A stretch of DNA of 64,000 nt from CAMPJU01 sp036675265 (lineage in GTDB: Bacteria; Pseudomonadota; Gammaproteobacteria; Xanthomonadales; Xanthomonadaceae). Positions 17,120 to 28,697 of this stretch are shown piece after piece (position 1 is the first letter of the stretch; each line of letters begins with the position of its first letter). The DNA lies in the NCBI GenBank assembly GCA_036675265.1, contig JAKFFJ010000051.1, forward strand, positions 5,286 through 69,285, given 5' to 3'. The notes beneath the pieces are model-generated. The model was not told the DNA's origin, did no database searches, and was given only the letters and a program-made list of their open reading frames with translations. The position numbers and the translations under genes are program-made.

Positions 17120-18430
17120 GTGTCCGCCCCCGCCCCGGTTCCCGCCCGGGTCCAGCAGGGCGAGTGGTACGCGGTTTCCGTCTCGTTCGTCTATTTCTTC
17201 TGCGTGCTGGCCGCGTACTACATGATCCGGCCGGTGCGCGAGCAACTGGCCGCGGCGGTGGGCTCGGTGCACCTGCCGGTGTTCTACGCGGCGACGCTGG
17301 TGGCGATGGTCGCGCTCGCGCCGGTGTTCGGGTGGCTGGTCTCGCGGTTCCCCCGGCGCATCGTGGTGCCGCTGGTGTACCTGGCCTTCATCGCCTGCCT
17401 GGTCGGCTTCATGCCGCTGTTCGCGCAGCCCGGCCTGCTCGGCACGCGCGCGCTGGGCACGCTGTTCTTCGTCTGGGTCAGCGTGTTCAACCTGTTCGTG
17501 GTGTCGGTGTTCTGGATCTTCATGTCGGACATCTGGGTGCCCGCGCAGGCACGCCGCCTGTTCCCGATCATCGCGGTGGCCGGCACGGCCGGCGCGCTGG
17601 CCGGTCCTGCATTGACGCGCAGCCTGGTCACCACGCTGGGCATCGCACCGCTGCTGCTGGTGTCCGCATCGTTGCTGGCGGTGGCGATCGCCTGCGTGGT
17701 GCTGCTGGGCCACTGGGCGCGCCGGCATGGGCAGCGCCGGCATGAAGCCGGGCATGACGCCGCGGTTGGCGGCGGGATGTGGGACGGCCTGAAGCAGGTC
17801 TTCCGCGACCCCTTCATGCGCGGCATGGCGCTCCTGCTGCTGCTCGCCGACGGCATCGGCACCGTCAACTACGCACTGGTCGCCGATTACTCCGGCGCGA
17901 CGTTCGCGGACGCGGTGGCGCGCACGCGCTTCGCCGCGAACCTCGACCTGGCGACCAACCTGTTGACGGCCATCGTCCAGCTGACCGTCACGCGCTGGAT
18001 GTTGCCGCGGTATGGCGCGGGCCCGGCGATCCTTGGCTGGGCCCTCGTCAGCGCCGCCGCACTGATGCTCGTGGTGTTCGCGGCCGATCCCTATGCGCCG
18101 CTGGCCGGCACGCTGCCCGCGGTGGCCATCGCCCTGGTGGCCAGCCGGGGCCTGGCCTACGGCATGGCCGAGCCGGCCCGCCACAGCCTGTTCGCGCGGG
18201 TGCCGCGCAACCTGCGCTACAAGGGCCAGAACGTCGTGGACACCGCGGTGTGGCGCTTCGGCGACCTGGCGATCGCGTCCGGGATGAACGCATTGCGCGG
18301 GATCGGGGTGGGCATCGCCGGGCTCGCCGGGCTGAGCGCACTGGCCGCCGCGGCGGCGGCGGCGCTCGGCTGGCGGCTGTCGCGGCGCGTCGAATCAACG
18401 CCGGCAGCGGGCGCCATGCCGCCGCCATGA
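17120..18430 (+). CDS. MFS-like transporter of the ATP/ADP-translocase-related group
   Basis: A 436-aa polytopic membrane protein with about twelve predicted helices. It begins at a GTG directly after the M48 stop codon, so translation is probably coupled. The N-terminal SFVYFFCVLAAYYMIRPVREQL and VFNLFVVSVFWIFMSDIW segments resemble the NTP/NDP-exchanger-like MFS proteins found widely in free-living proteobacteria. No experimental substrate is known to me for this branch. The end is charged and followed closely by a metallophosphoesterase gene. Confidence 0.75.
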   Translation: MSAPAPVPARVQQGEWYAVSVSFVYFFCVLAAYYMIRPVREQLAAAVGSVHLPVFYAATLVAMVALAPVFGWLVSRFPRRIVVPLVYLAFIACLVGFMPLFAQPGLLGTRALGTLFFVWVSVFNLFVVSVFWIFMSDIWVPAQARRLFPIIAVAGTAGALAGPALTRSLVTTLGIAPLLLVSASLLAVAIACVVLLGHWARRHGQRRHEAGHDAAVGGGMWDGLKQVFRDPFMRGMALLLLLADGIGTVNYALVADYSGATFADAVARTRFAANLDLATNLLTAIVQLTVTRWMLPRYGAGPAILGWALVSAAALMLVVFAADPYAPLAGTLPAVAIALVASRGLAYGMAEPARHSLFARVPRNLRYKGQNVVDTAVWRFGDLAIASGMNALRGIGVGIAGLAGLSALAAAAAAALGWRLSRRVESTPAAGAMPPP

Positions 18431-18452
18431 CATCACGGATGCCAACGTCCCG

Positions 18453-19352
18453 ATGATGCGCTGGCAATGGCGTCGACGATGGTGGCAGTGGAGCGCCTGG
18501 TTGCTGGCGGGCGTGGTGCTCGGGCTGTGCGTGTGGGGCTTCGTCTGGGAGCCTTCGCAACTGGTCGAGCGCGACCACGTGCTGCGCCTCCCGGGCTGGA
18601 CCCGGGAATGCGACGGCCTGCGCATCGACGTGCTTGCCGACATCCACACCGGGTCGCCGCACAACGGCGTGGAGAAGCTCGACCGGATCGTGCGCACCGT
18701 GGTGGACGGTGACGCAGACGTCGTGCTGCTGGCCGGGGACTACGTGATCCTCAGCGTGTTCATGGGCGAGTACGTCCCCGCCGAGGTCGTGGCCGAGCAC
18801 CTGCGGCCGCTGGCGGCGCGCAAGCCCGTGTACGCCGTGCTCGGCAACCACGACTGGTGGAAGGACGGCCGCAAGGTGAGTGCCGCGCTGTCCGCCGCGG
18901 GAATCACGATGGTCGACAACCGTTCCGTCCCGGTCTCGGTGCACGGCTGCGACTTCTGGCTGGCCGGCATCGGCGACCTGTGGGAAGGCAGCCCCGACAT
19001 CGCCGCCGCCTTCGCGGGCATCCCCGACGACGGTCGTCCCGTGGTGGCGCTGTCCCACAACCCGGACCTGTTTCCCGACGTGCCGGCCCGTTCGACGCTG
19101 CTGGTCGCCGGGCACACCCATGGCGGGCAGGTGACGTTGCCGCTGGTGGGCCGGCTGGTCGTGCCGTCCAAGCTCGGCGACCGGTACGCCACCGGTCACG
19201 TCGAGGAAGACGGCGAGCACGTCTTCGTGTCGCCGGGGCTCGGCACCAGCATCCTGCCGGTGCGGTTCGGCATCCCGCCCGAGATCTCCCGGTTGACGGT
19301 CTTGCGCCGCGAGCCGATGGTGGGGCCGGCGAGGCAACGGGACGACGAATGA
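18453..19352 (+). CDS. membrane-anchored metallophosphoesterase (YkuE-like)
   Basis: A 299-aa calcineurin-like phosphoesterase. A Trp/Arg-rich N-terminus and one membrane helix (SAWLLAGVVLGLCVWGFVW) anchor it. The metal-binding motifs follow in order: DIHTG, AGDY, GNHDWW, and AGHTHGGQV near the end. This arrangement matches the YkuE/LpxG-like group acting on phosphodiesters or lipid pyrophosphates at the membrane. The exact substrate is not evident. ATG codons at 18453 and 18456 are both possible starts. Its stop overlaps the next ATG. Confidence 0.88.
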   Translation: MMRWQWRRRWWQWSAWLLAGVVLGLCVWGFVWEPSQLVERDHVLRLPGWTRECDGLRIDVLADIHTGSPHNGVEKLDRIVRTVVDGDADVVLLAGDYVILSVFMGEYVPAEVVAEHLRPLAARKPVYAVLGNHDWWKDGRKVSAALSAAGITMVDNRSVPVSVHGCDFWLAGIGDLWEGSPDIAAAFAGIPDDGRPVVALSHNPDLFPDVPARSTLLVAGHTHGGQVTLPLVGRLVVPSKLGDRYATGHVEEDGEHVFVSPGLGTSILPVRFGIPPEISRLTVLRREPMVGPARQRDDE

Positions 19353-19912
19353 CGTGGTTCGCATGCGTGCTCGCGCTGGCATCGCTCGCGGGCGCGGCAC
19401 CGGAAGTACCGCTGGACATCGATGAGCACGTCGTGCGCTACCGCGTGCCTGGCGATGACCTGCAGGACCTGCGCGATGCGTTGCGCAGCCAGGCGCTGTC
19501 GGACCGGGCCGGCGGCAGCCATGGCCGGACGCACAGCCGGATCCGGATCCGCTACACGCCGCACCCCGTGTCCGGCGGGTGCAGCGCGAAGGACGCCGGC
19601 GTCGCCCTGGAGATCACCACCACGTTGCCGGAATGGCAGCCGGACGGACGGGCGCCGGCCGGACTGGTGGAGCGCTGGCAGGCCGTCGCCGCGGCCTTGC
19701 AGGACCACGAGGCGCGCCATCGCGCGCATGCCCTGGCCGCCGCGCGCGAGCTCCAGGCGCGCCTGGCGAAGCTCGGGGTGCAACCCGATTGCCATGCGCT
19801 GCGCGGCGAGGTCGACCGCGCGTTCCTCCGCGCCAGGATGAAGGCCGAGTACCGCGACGCGCGCTACGACGCGCGCACGCGCAATGGCCTGGGGGAAGGC
19901 ATCGAACTGTGA
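19349..19912 (+). CDS. exported DUF922-type protein with HExxH motif
   Basis: A 187-aa protein beginning with a signal peptide (MTWFACVLALASLAGAAPE). Features resembling DUF922 are YRVPGDDLQDLRDALRSQAL and the central QDHEARHRAHA, whose HEARH fits a zinc-metalloprotease HExxH site. CSAKDAGVALEITTTLP lies between them. DUF922 proteins are predicted secreted zinc-dependent proteases, but activity is not established. The ATG overlaps the stop of the phosphoesterase by four bases, so the two genes are co-translated. The 3' end converges with fadE, leaving four bases. Confidence 0.78.
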   Translation: MTWFACVLALASLAGAAPEVPLDIDEHVVRYRVPGDDLQDLRDALRSQALSDRAGGSHGRTHSRIRIRYTPHPVSGGCSAKDAGVALEITTTLPEWQPDGRAPAGLVERWQAVAAALQDHEARHRAHALAAARELQARLAKLGVQPDCHALRGEVDRAFLRARMKAEYRDARYDARTRNGLGEGIEL

Positions 19913-19916
19913 GTCG

Positions 19917-22406
19917 TCACGCCGCGCGGCGGTCGCCGGGCTGGCGTTCGCCACCGGCGAGCTCGTCGCGGTAGTAACCGGCCGACCGCAGTTCCCACGC
20001 CGCGAAGTCGTCGACGCCGATGGCATCGAGCGTCATCGCGCGCAGTTCTTCCAGCTGCGTGCGTTCCTGCGCGGTGATCCAGCCCTCGCGCACGCCCTCG
20101 TCGAGCTGCGCATCGAATTCCAGCGCCTCGATGTCGCTGTGCTTGAGCGCCTTGAGGAACTTGCGCTCCACCGGCTCGGCGTTGACCACCGCGGGGAGGT
20201 AGCTGGCGATGCGACCGGCCGGGTTGTTGTCGCACGGCGTGGTGAACACCCCGGTGGCCAGGCGGTCGCGCGCATCGTTGGGGACCATCAGCAGGCTCGC
20301 CGCCTTGTGGCCCAGCCGGTCGCTCGGCGCCTGCGCGCGCCTGCCCATCGGGAAAACGAGCAGCCACAACAGCCAGCCCACCGGGCGGATCGGGAAGTTG
20401 CGCAGCGCCGCCGACAGCGACAGTTCCATGCGGTGCACGCTGTCGTGGAACGCCCACGCGAGCAGCGGCCGGTCGCCGACCGGCCGCCCTTCGTCCTCGT
20501 AGCGCTTGAGCATCGCGCTGGCGAGGTACAGGTGGCTGAGCACGTCGCCCAGTCGCCCCGACAGGGATTCCTTGAACTTGAGCTTGCCGCCCAGCAGCAG
20601 CATCGACACGTCCGCGCACAACGCCAGCACGGCCGAATACCGGTTGAGCTTGCGGTAGTAGCGCCGGGTGTACGCGTCGCCGGGCGCCGAGCCCACCAGC
20701 GCGCCGGTCAGCCCGAACCACACGCTGCGCACGGCATTGGAGATCGCGAAGCCGATGTGCCCGAACAGGTTGCGGTCGAACTCGTCCAGGCGCTGCACCG
20801 GATCCTCCAGCGCCACCGCGCGCATCTCCTTGAGCACCCACGGATGGCACAGGATCGCGCCCTGCCCGAAGATCATCAGCGAGCGGGTCATGATGTTGGC
20901 GCCCTCGACCGTGATCGAGATGGGCGTCGCCTGCCACGCGCGTCCCAGGTAGTTGCGCGGCCCCAGGATGATCCCCTTGCCACCGTGCACGTCCATCGCG
21001 TCGCTGACGACCTCGCGGCCCATCTCGGTGCAGTGGTACTTGGCGATCGCCGAGGGGACCGCGGGCTTCTCGCCGCGGTCGACCGCGGCGGCGGTCGCCT
21101 GCGCCAGCGCGCTGATCGCATAGGCCTTGCCCGCGATCCGCGCGAGCGCTTCCTGGACGCCCTCGAAGCGGCCGATCGACAGCCCGAACTGCTTGCGGAT
21201 GCGCGCGTAGGCGCCGGTGACGACCGCCGCCATCTTCGCTCCGCCACTCGCGGTGGAGGGGAGGGTGATCGAGCGGCCGATCGACAGGCACTCGACCAGC
21301 ATCCGCCAACCCTGGCCCGCGAAGTCCTCGCCACCGATCAGCTGCGACAGCGGGATGAACACCTCGCGGCCCTGCACCGGCCCGTTCTGGAACGGCGAGT
21401 TGAGCGGGAAGTGGCGGCGCCCGACTTCGACGCCTGGCGTCTCGCGCGGCAGGAGCGCGAGGGTGATGCCGATGTCCTGCGTGTCGCCGATCAGGCCATC
21501 CGGGTCGTACATGCGGAACGCCAGGCCGATGACCGTGGCGACCGGTGCAAGCGTGATGTAGCGCTTGTCGAACGTGAGCCGGACGCCGACCACCGACGCG
21601 CCGTTCCACTCGCCCATGCAGACGATGCCGAAGTCGGGGATGGAGGTCGCATCGGAACCGGCGAACGGCCCGGTGAGCGCGAAGCAGGGGACGTCGCGGC
21701 CGTCCGCGAGGCGCGGCAGGTAATGCCGCTTCTGCTCTTCCGTGCCGTAGTGCATGAGCAGTTCGCCGGGACCCAGCGAATTCGGCACGCCGACGGTGGA
21801 ACTGACCACCGAGGAGATCGACGAGATCTTCTGGATCACCTTGTGGTGCGCGAGCGCCGAGAAGCCCAGGCCGCCGTATTCCTTCGGGATGATCATCCCG
21901 AAGAACCGCTCGCGCTTGATGAAGTCCCAGAGCGCCGGCGGCAGGTCCGCGTGGACGTGGGTGATCGTCCAGTCGTCGATCATCCGGCACAGCTGCTCGG
22001 TGGGGCCGTCCAGGAACGCCTGCTCCTCGGCGGTGAGCACGGGCGCGGGTTGCGAGAGCAGGCGCTCCCAGCGCGGGCGCCCGGAAAACAGTTCGCCCTC
22101 GAAACCGACCGTGCCCGACTCGAGCGCGGTGCGCTCGGTCGCCGACAGCGGCGGGAGGATCCGCGCATAGAACTTCAGCAGCGGCGCGGTGATGTACGGC
22201 TTGCGGATGGCCGGCACCAGCAGCGGGACCGCGACGAGTGCCAGCAGCAGGCCGGCGGCGAGCGTGGCGCCGCCGTCGGCGCCCAGGAGCCAGCACGCCA
22301 GCAGGCCGCTGGCGCCAATGGCCGCCCAGGTCGCCAGGCGCAGGCGATGGTAGGCGGCGACGGCGCTGGCCAGCAGCAGGAAGAGGAACGGGGCGGCAAC
22401 GCTCAT
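19917..22406 (-). CDS. fadE: long-form acyl-CoA dehydrogenase
   Basis: FAD-dependent first enzyme of beta-oxidation, oxidising acyl-CoA to trans-2-enoyl-CoA. The 829-aa length matches gammaproteobacterial FadE, roughly twice a standard acyl-CoA dehydrogenase. Two N-terminal hydrophobic segments (residues 1-70) anchor it to the membrane. MIIPKEYGGLGFSALAHHKVIQKI, ALTGPFAGSDATSIPD and GKGIILGPRNYLGR are family motifs. The start at 22406 (MSVAAPF) gives the typical FadE N-terminus; the frame extends upstream without conservation. It is transcribed away from a TetR regulator, with a PsrA-like operator between them. Confidence 0.95.
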   Translation of the reverse strand: MSVAAPFLFLLLASAVAAYHRLRLATWAAIGASGLLACWLLGADGGATLAAGLLLALVAVPLLVPAIRKPYITAPLLKFYARILPPLSATERTALESGTVGFEGELFSGRPRWERLLSQPAPVLTAEEQAFLDGPTEQLCRMIDDWTITHVHADLPPALWDFIKRERFFGMIIPKEYGGLGFSALAHHKVIQKISSISSVVSSTVGVPNSLGPGELLMHYGTEEQKRHYLPRLADGRDVPCFALTGPFAGSDATSIPDFGIVCMGEWNGASVVGVRLTFDKRYITLAPVATVIGLAFRMYDPDGLIGDTQDIGITLALLPRETPGVEVGRRHFPLNSPFQNGPVQGREVFIPLSQLIGGEDFAGQGWRMLVECLSIGRSITLPSTASGGAKMAAVVTGAYARIRKQFGLSIGRFEGVQEALARIAGKAYAISALAQATAAAVDRGEKPAVPSAIAKYHCTEMGREVVSDAMDVHGGKGIILGPRNYLGRAWQATPISITVEGANIMTRSLMIFGQGAILCHPWVLKEMRAVALEDPVQRLDEFDRNLFGHIGFAISNAVRSVWFGLTGALVGSAPGDAYTRRYYRKLNRYSAVLALCADVSMLLLGGKLKFKESLSGRLGDVLSHLYLASAMLKRYEDEGRPVGDRPLLAWAFHDSVHRMELSLSAALRNFPIRPVGWLLWLLVFPMGRRAQAPSDRLGHKAASLLMVPNDARDRLATGVFTTPCDNNPAGRIASYLPAVVNAEPVERKFLKALKHSDIEALEFDAQLDEGVREGWITAQERTQLEELRAMTLDAIGVDDFAAWELRSAGYYRDELAGGERQPGDRRAA

Positions 22407-22513
22407 CGTCAGGCTCCGGCGGACGCTGGGGACATCATCTCTATATAGACCAGTGTGGCGCGTTGCATGCGCCCCGACCGTACGCATGAGTATGGGCCTG
22501 CCCGGAGCGACTG

Positions 22514-22529
22514 TCAAACGCTTGTTTGA
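22514..22529. promoter_or_regulatory. PsrA/FadR-like TetR operator between fadE and its regulator
   Basis: TCAAACGCTTGTTTGA has perfect 6-bp arms and a 4-bp spacer. It matches the CAAAC-N4-GTTTG pattern bound by PsrA-type fatty-acid repressors in Pseudomonas. It lies in the shared spacer of fadE and the TetR gene, so it could control both. Binding is inferred. Confidence 0.65.
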
Positions 22530-22591
22530 ACGGGGCCGTTGCAGCGCAGCATACGTTTCCGGCCCGGTGCGTACGGAGCTACACTACGCGG

Positions 22592-23236
22592 ATGCCGGTT
22601 CACGTCGCCACGACAGACAAGCCCCAGCGGACGACGCGGCATGCGACGGTCGACGAGCCCGCCCGCGGCGGCAGGCTCAGCGCGACGCACTGGGCGCAGG
22701 CCGCACTGGACCTGATTGCCGAACAGGGCATCGCCGCTGTCGCGGTGGAGCCGCTCGCCCGCCGCCTGGGCGTCACCAAGGGCAGCTTCTACTGGCACTT
22801 CCCGTCACGCGACGCGTTGCTGCAGGCGGCGCTCGAACGCTGGGAGCGCGTCGAGCAGGACGAGGTGTTCGGCCAGCTCGAGGCGATCGTCGATCCGCGC
22901 GCGCGGTTGCGCGCGCTGTTCCAGCTGGTCGCGCACGAAGCCAAGTCGCACATCATCTACTCGGAACTGCTGAAGGCCCTCGACCATCCCGCGGTCGCGC
23001 CGGTCATCGGACGCGTGTCGCAACGCCGCCTGGATTACCTCACGGCCTCGTTCCGCCAGGCGGGATTGAGCCGGACGGACGCGCAGCACCGCGCGCGCCT
23101 GGCGTATGCCGCCTACGTGGGCTTCCTGCAACTCGGCCTCCAGCTCCGCCAGCCGCGGTTGCCGCATGACGAATTCGAGGCCTACGTGGAACACGTGATG
23201 GCCACCCTCATTCCAGACGAACAGGAAACGCCGTGA
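22592..23236 (+). CDS. TetR family regulator, probably of fatty-acid degradation
   Basis: A 214-aa repressor. The N-terminal helix-turn-helix runs over about residues 25-70 (WAQAALDLIAEQGIAAVAVE, then ARRLGVTKGSFYWHFPSRDALL). The C-terminal half is the helical ligand and dimer domain, ending in EAYVEHVMATLI. The ATG at 22592 was preferred over 22526 because the upper frame runs through the probable operator and promoter. It diverges from fadE with a TCAAAC-N4-GTTTGA palindrome between them, so fadE is the likely target and an acyl-CoA the likely ligand. The stop overlaps the GTG of pckG, so expression may be linked. Confidence 0.88.
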   Translation: MPVHVATTDKPQRTTRHATVDEPARGGRLSATHWAQAALDLIAEQGIAAVAVEPLARRLGVTKGSFYWHFPSRDALLQAALERWERVEQDEVFGQLEAIVDPRARLRALFQLVAHEAKSHIIYSELLKALDHPAVAPVIGRVSQRRLDYLTASFRQAGLSRTDAQHRARLAYAAYVGFLQLGLQLRQPRLPHDEFEAYVEHVMATLIPDEQETP

Positions 23237-25020
23237 ACGCCGTGACCAAGGATCCCCCGACCCTCGACTCCCACACCTCGCTGGCCTCCCTGGAGGCCTG
23301 GGTCGCGGAGGTCGCCGCGTTGACCCGGCCGGACAGGATCCACTGGTGCGATGGCAGCGATGCCGAGAACGTGGTGCTGGTCGCGGGCATGGAAGCCGAC
23401 GGCACGCTGATCCGGCTCAACCCGCAGACGCATCCGAACAGCTTCCTGCACCGTTCGGACCCGGACGACGTCGCCCGCGTCGAGCACCTGACCTTCGTAT
23501 GCACCAGCGAGCCCGACGATGCCGGCCCCAACAACCACTGGATGGCGCCGGCCGAGGCCCACGCGAAGATGGACGCGCTGTTCGACGGTTGCATGGAAGG
23601 GCGCACGATGTACGTCGTGCCCTATTGCATGGGCCCGATCGGTTCGCCGCTGTCGCGCTGCGGCGTGGAAATCACCGACTCGCCCTACGTCGTCGCCAAC
23701 ATGCGGGTCATGACGCGCATGGGCGCGCCGGCACTGGCGCGGATCGAGCAGGAAGGTCGCTTCGTCAAGGGCCTGCATTCGACCGGCGAGCTGGACCCCG
23801 ACCGCCGCTTCATCATGCATTTCCCCGAGGAGCTGGCCATCAAGTCGTTCGGCTCCGGCTACGGCGGGAACGCGCTGCTCGGCAAGAAGTGCCATGCGTT
23901 GCGCATCGCCTCGCACCAGGCGCGAAACGAAGGCTGGCTGGCCGAACACATGCTGATCCTCGGCGTGACCAACCCGCAGGGCGAGACGCACTACATCGCG
24001 GCCGCGTTCCCGTCGGCCTGCGGCAAGACCAACCTGGCGATGCTGATCCCGCCGGAGGGCTACCGGAAGGACGGCTGGGAAGTCAGCACCATCGGCGACG
24101 ACATCTGCTGGATGCGCCCGGGCAAGGACGGACGGCTGTATGCGATCAACCCGGAGGCGGGTTTCTTCGGCGTCGCGCCCGGCACCTCGAAGAAGTCGAA
24201 CGCCAACGCGCTGGCCTGCCTGCAGCGCGATGCGATCTTCACCAATGTCGGCGTGACCGCCGACAACCAGCCGTGGTGGGAGGGCCTGGACAACGGGCAG
24301 GTCCCGGCCACCGACTGGCGCGGCGAACCGTACGACCCCGCCAAGCGCCCGGCCGCGCATCCCAACTCGCGCTTCACCGTGAGCGCCAAGGCCTGCCCGA
24401 GCTGGTCGCCGGAAGCGGAAAACCCGGAAGGCGTGCCGATCAGCGCCATCGTGTTCGGCGGTCGCCGCGCGTCGCTCGTGCCGCTGGTGTTCGAGGCGCG
24501 CGACTGGACGCACGGCGTGCTGGTCGGCGCGGCGATGGGATCGGAAACCACGGCCGCGGCCACCGGCGCGGTGGGCGTGATGCGCCGCGACCCGATGGCG
24601 ATGAAGCCGTTCTGCGGGTACAACTTCGCCGACTACTTCGCGCACTGGCTGTCGTTCGACGATGGCCGCAACAGGCTGCCGAAGGTGTTCCACGTCAACT
24701 GGTTCCGCAAGGGCGACGACGGCAAGTTCCTGTGGCCGGGCTTCGGCGACAACCTGCGCGTCATCGAGTGGATGATCGGCCGCGCGGAAGGCAAGGCCGA
24801 TGCCGTCGAGACGCCGATCGGCAACCTGCCCGCGAACGGTGCGCTGTCGCTCGACGGCCTGGCTTTGACCGACGCCGCGCGCGCGAAGCTGTTCGAGTTC
24901 GATCGCGAAGGCTGGAAGGCCGAGTTCGCGAGCATCGCGGAGTACCTCGACAGCTACGGGCCGCGCATGCCGCAAGCGCTGAAGGACGAGCAACAGCGCA
25001 TCGCCGCGTCCCTGGCCTGA
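23233..25020 (+). CDS. pckG: phosphoenolpyruvate carboxykinase (GTP)
   Basis: Catalyses oxaloacetate + GTP to phosphoenolpyruvate + GDP + CO2, the entry to gluconeogenesis. The 595-aa length and motifs match the GTP-dependent class: HWMAPAEAHAKMDALFDGCM, the P-loop-like AAFPSACGKTNLAML near residues 257-271, GDDICWMRPG, and HVNWFRKGDDGKFLWPGFG. The GTG at 23233 overlaps the TetR stop by four bases, with AGGAAA upstream. Following a fatty-acid regulator fits a switch to growth on fatty acids or amino acids, where sugars must be made from acetyl units. Confidence 0.97.
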   Translation: MNAVTKDPPTLDSHTSLASLEAWVAEVAALTRPDRIHWCDGSDAENVVLVAGMEADGTLIRLNPQTHPNSFLHRSDPDDVARVEHLTFVCTSEPDDAGPNNHWMAPAEAHAKMDALFDGCMEGRTMYVVPYCMGPIGSPLSRCGVEITDSPYVVANMRVMTRMGAPALARIEQEGRFVKGLHSTGELDPDRRFIMHFPEELAIKSFGSGYGGNALLGKKCHALRIASHQARNEGWLAEHMLILGVTNPQGETHYIAAAFPSACGKTNLAMLIPPEGYRKDGWEVSTIGDDICWMRPGKDGRLYAINPEAGFFGVAPGTSKKSNANALACLQRDAIFTNVGVTADNQPWWEGLDNGQVPATDWRGEPYDPAKRPAAHPNSRFTVSAKACPSWSPEAENPEGVPISAIVFGGRRASLVPLVFEARDWTHGVLVGAAMGSETTAAATGAVGVMRRDPMAMKPFCGYNFADYFAHWLSFDDGRNRLPKVFHVNWFRKGDDGKFLWPGFGDNLRVIEWMIGRAEGKADAVETPIGNLPANGALSLDGLALTDAARAKLFEFDREGWKAEFASIAEYLDSYGPRMPQALKDEQQRIAASLA

Positions 25021-25070
25021 CGCACGGCGCGGCCCGCGCCGGCGATGCCGGCCGGTCACCGCGTCCCGTT

Positions 25071-25097
25071 GCCCCGGGGCGCGGGGCGGCACTTTTT
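25071..25097 (+). terminator. weak candidate terminator after pckG
   Basis: A 6-bp stem (GCCCCG / CGGGGC, loop GGGCG) is followed five bases later by five T. The distance from stem to T-run makes it a weak candidate. Confidence 0.3.
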
Positions 25098-25280
25098 CGC
25101 ACCGCCGGCAACCTGACTGCGCGATGGCAGGGGCTTGGTGCAACGCAACACACGCCCGAAACCGGCCAGGTAGGCAGATGAATGCATGGATTTAACATGC
25201 AAGTCATTGAATAAGAAGAAAACAGGTGCGTTTTTTGACGCTCCCTGCACAACTGCTTCCCCCTGCCGTAAAAATTGCGT

Positions 25281-25286
25281 TATGCT
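25281..25286 (+). promoter_or_regulatory. -10-like element of the TonB receptor gene
   Basis: TATGCT lies in the AT-richer part of the 358-base pckG/TonB-receptor spacer. A start about 7 bases downstream would place a stem-loop (25292-25329) exactly at the RNA 5' end. No consensus -35 is visible, so an activator may be involved. Apart from the weak terminator at 25071 I saw nothing else in the spacer. Confidence 0.4.
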
Positions 25287-25291
25287 CGGCC

Positions 25292-25329
25292 GAGCCAAGC
25301 GATGAGACCTACGTCTTCAGGCTTGGCTC
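25292..25329 (+). promoter_or_regulatory. 5'-UTR stem-loop of the TonB receptor gene
   Basis: GAGCCAAGC (25292-25300) and GCTTGGCTC (25321-25329) form a perfect 9-bp stem with a 20-nt loop. It lies about 50 bases before the ATG of the large receptor. A 5'-terminal stem could protect the mRNA or bind a regulator; it matches no riboswitch I recognise. Confidence 0.55.
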
Positions 25330-25378
25330 ACAGTCTTGAGCTGCTGCACTTACCAAAAATTTTTGGAGAGAACGCGAG

Positions 25379-27967
<2,589 letters not shown>

Positions 27968-27992
27968 TCGATCGAACGCTGTTGCAACACTC

Positions 27993-28022
27993 GAAGGGCC
28001 CCGGAAGGGGCCCTTCTTTTTT
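27993..28022 (+). terminator. intrinsic terminator after the TonB receptor gene
   Basis: A perfect 10-bp stem (GAAGGGCCCC / GGGGCCCTTC) with a GGAA tetraloop is followed by six T. It lies 25 bases after the stop codon. Confidence 0.92.
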
Positions 28023-28075
28023 GGGCGAGCGCCGGTGCTTGTCTGCGCGGGCGGTGTCGCCTTACGCTCGTCGCG

Positions 28076-28684
28076 ATGCCGACCTCGCTGATCCTCGTCG
28101 ACGACTTCATCGACAACCCGCACGCGCTGCGGGAGGCCGCCCTGCGGCTCACTTACCCGCACGGCGAAAACATGTTCCCCGGCCGCAACTCGGTGGAGCG
28201 GATCAACCTGGAAGGGCTGGCGGGGCAGGTGTCGCGCCTGGTCGGGGAGCCGCTGGCACCCATGCCGCCGACGCAGGCTCACGCGAAGTGCCGGATCACG
28301 CTCGGCGGGGACACCGGCAAGGCCAAGGTCCACGTGGATGCCGCGCACTGGTCGGGCATCCTCTACCTGAGCCGTCCGGAGGATTGCCGCGGCGGCACGG
28401 AGTTCTTCCGGCACCTGCCCACCAACAGCGACCGCACCGCGTACAACGATGCCGAGGCCCGTGCGCTGGGCTTTCCGTCGGCGCGCGGGATGACCACCTC
28501 CATCCTGGACAGCGACAGCACCGACGACAGCAAGTGGGAGATGACGATGCGCGTCCCCATGCGCTTCAACCGACTCGTGCTGCTGCGTCCCTGGTTGTGG
28601 CATACCGCGGGCGAGGCCTTCGGCGACAGCCTCGAGAACGGACGCCTCGTGTACCTGATGTTCTTCGCTTCGGCCCGGACCTGA
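28076..28684 (+). CDS. DUF6445 protein, 2OG-Fe(II) oxygenase-like
   Basis: A 202-aa cytoplasmic protein resembling DUF6445, which has a double-stranded beta-helix oxygenase-like layout. KVHVDAAHWSGILYLS near residue 85 contains an HxD pair suited to iron binding. WLWHTAGEAFGDSLENGRLVYL near residue 175 supplies a distal His and a basic residue that could hold 2-oxoglutarate. GGTEFFRH lies between them. From memory, DUF6445 genes often sit with TonB receptors and tryptophan-halogenase-like genes. Here the gene follows a TonB receptor and precedes a methyltransferase gene. Hydroxylation is inferred; the substrate is unknown. Confidence 0.75.
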   Translation: MPTSLILVDDFIDNPHALREAALRLTYPHGENMFPGRNSVERINLEGLAGQVSRLVGEPLAPMPPTQAHAKCRITLGGDTGKAKVHVDAAHWSGILYLSRPEDCRGGTEFFRHLPTNSDRTAYNDAEARALGFPSARGMTTSILDSDSTDDSKWEMTMRVPMRFNRLVLLRPWLWHTAGEAFGDSLENGRLVYLMFFASART

Positions 28685-28697
28685 CGGTGGCGCGCCG

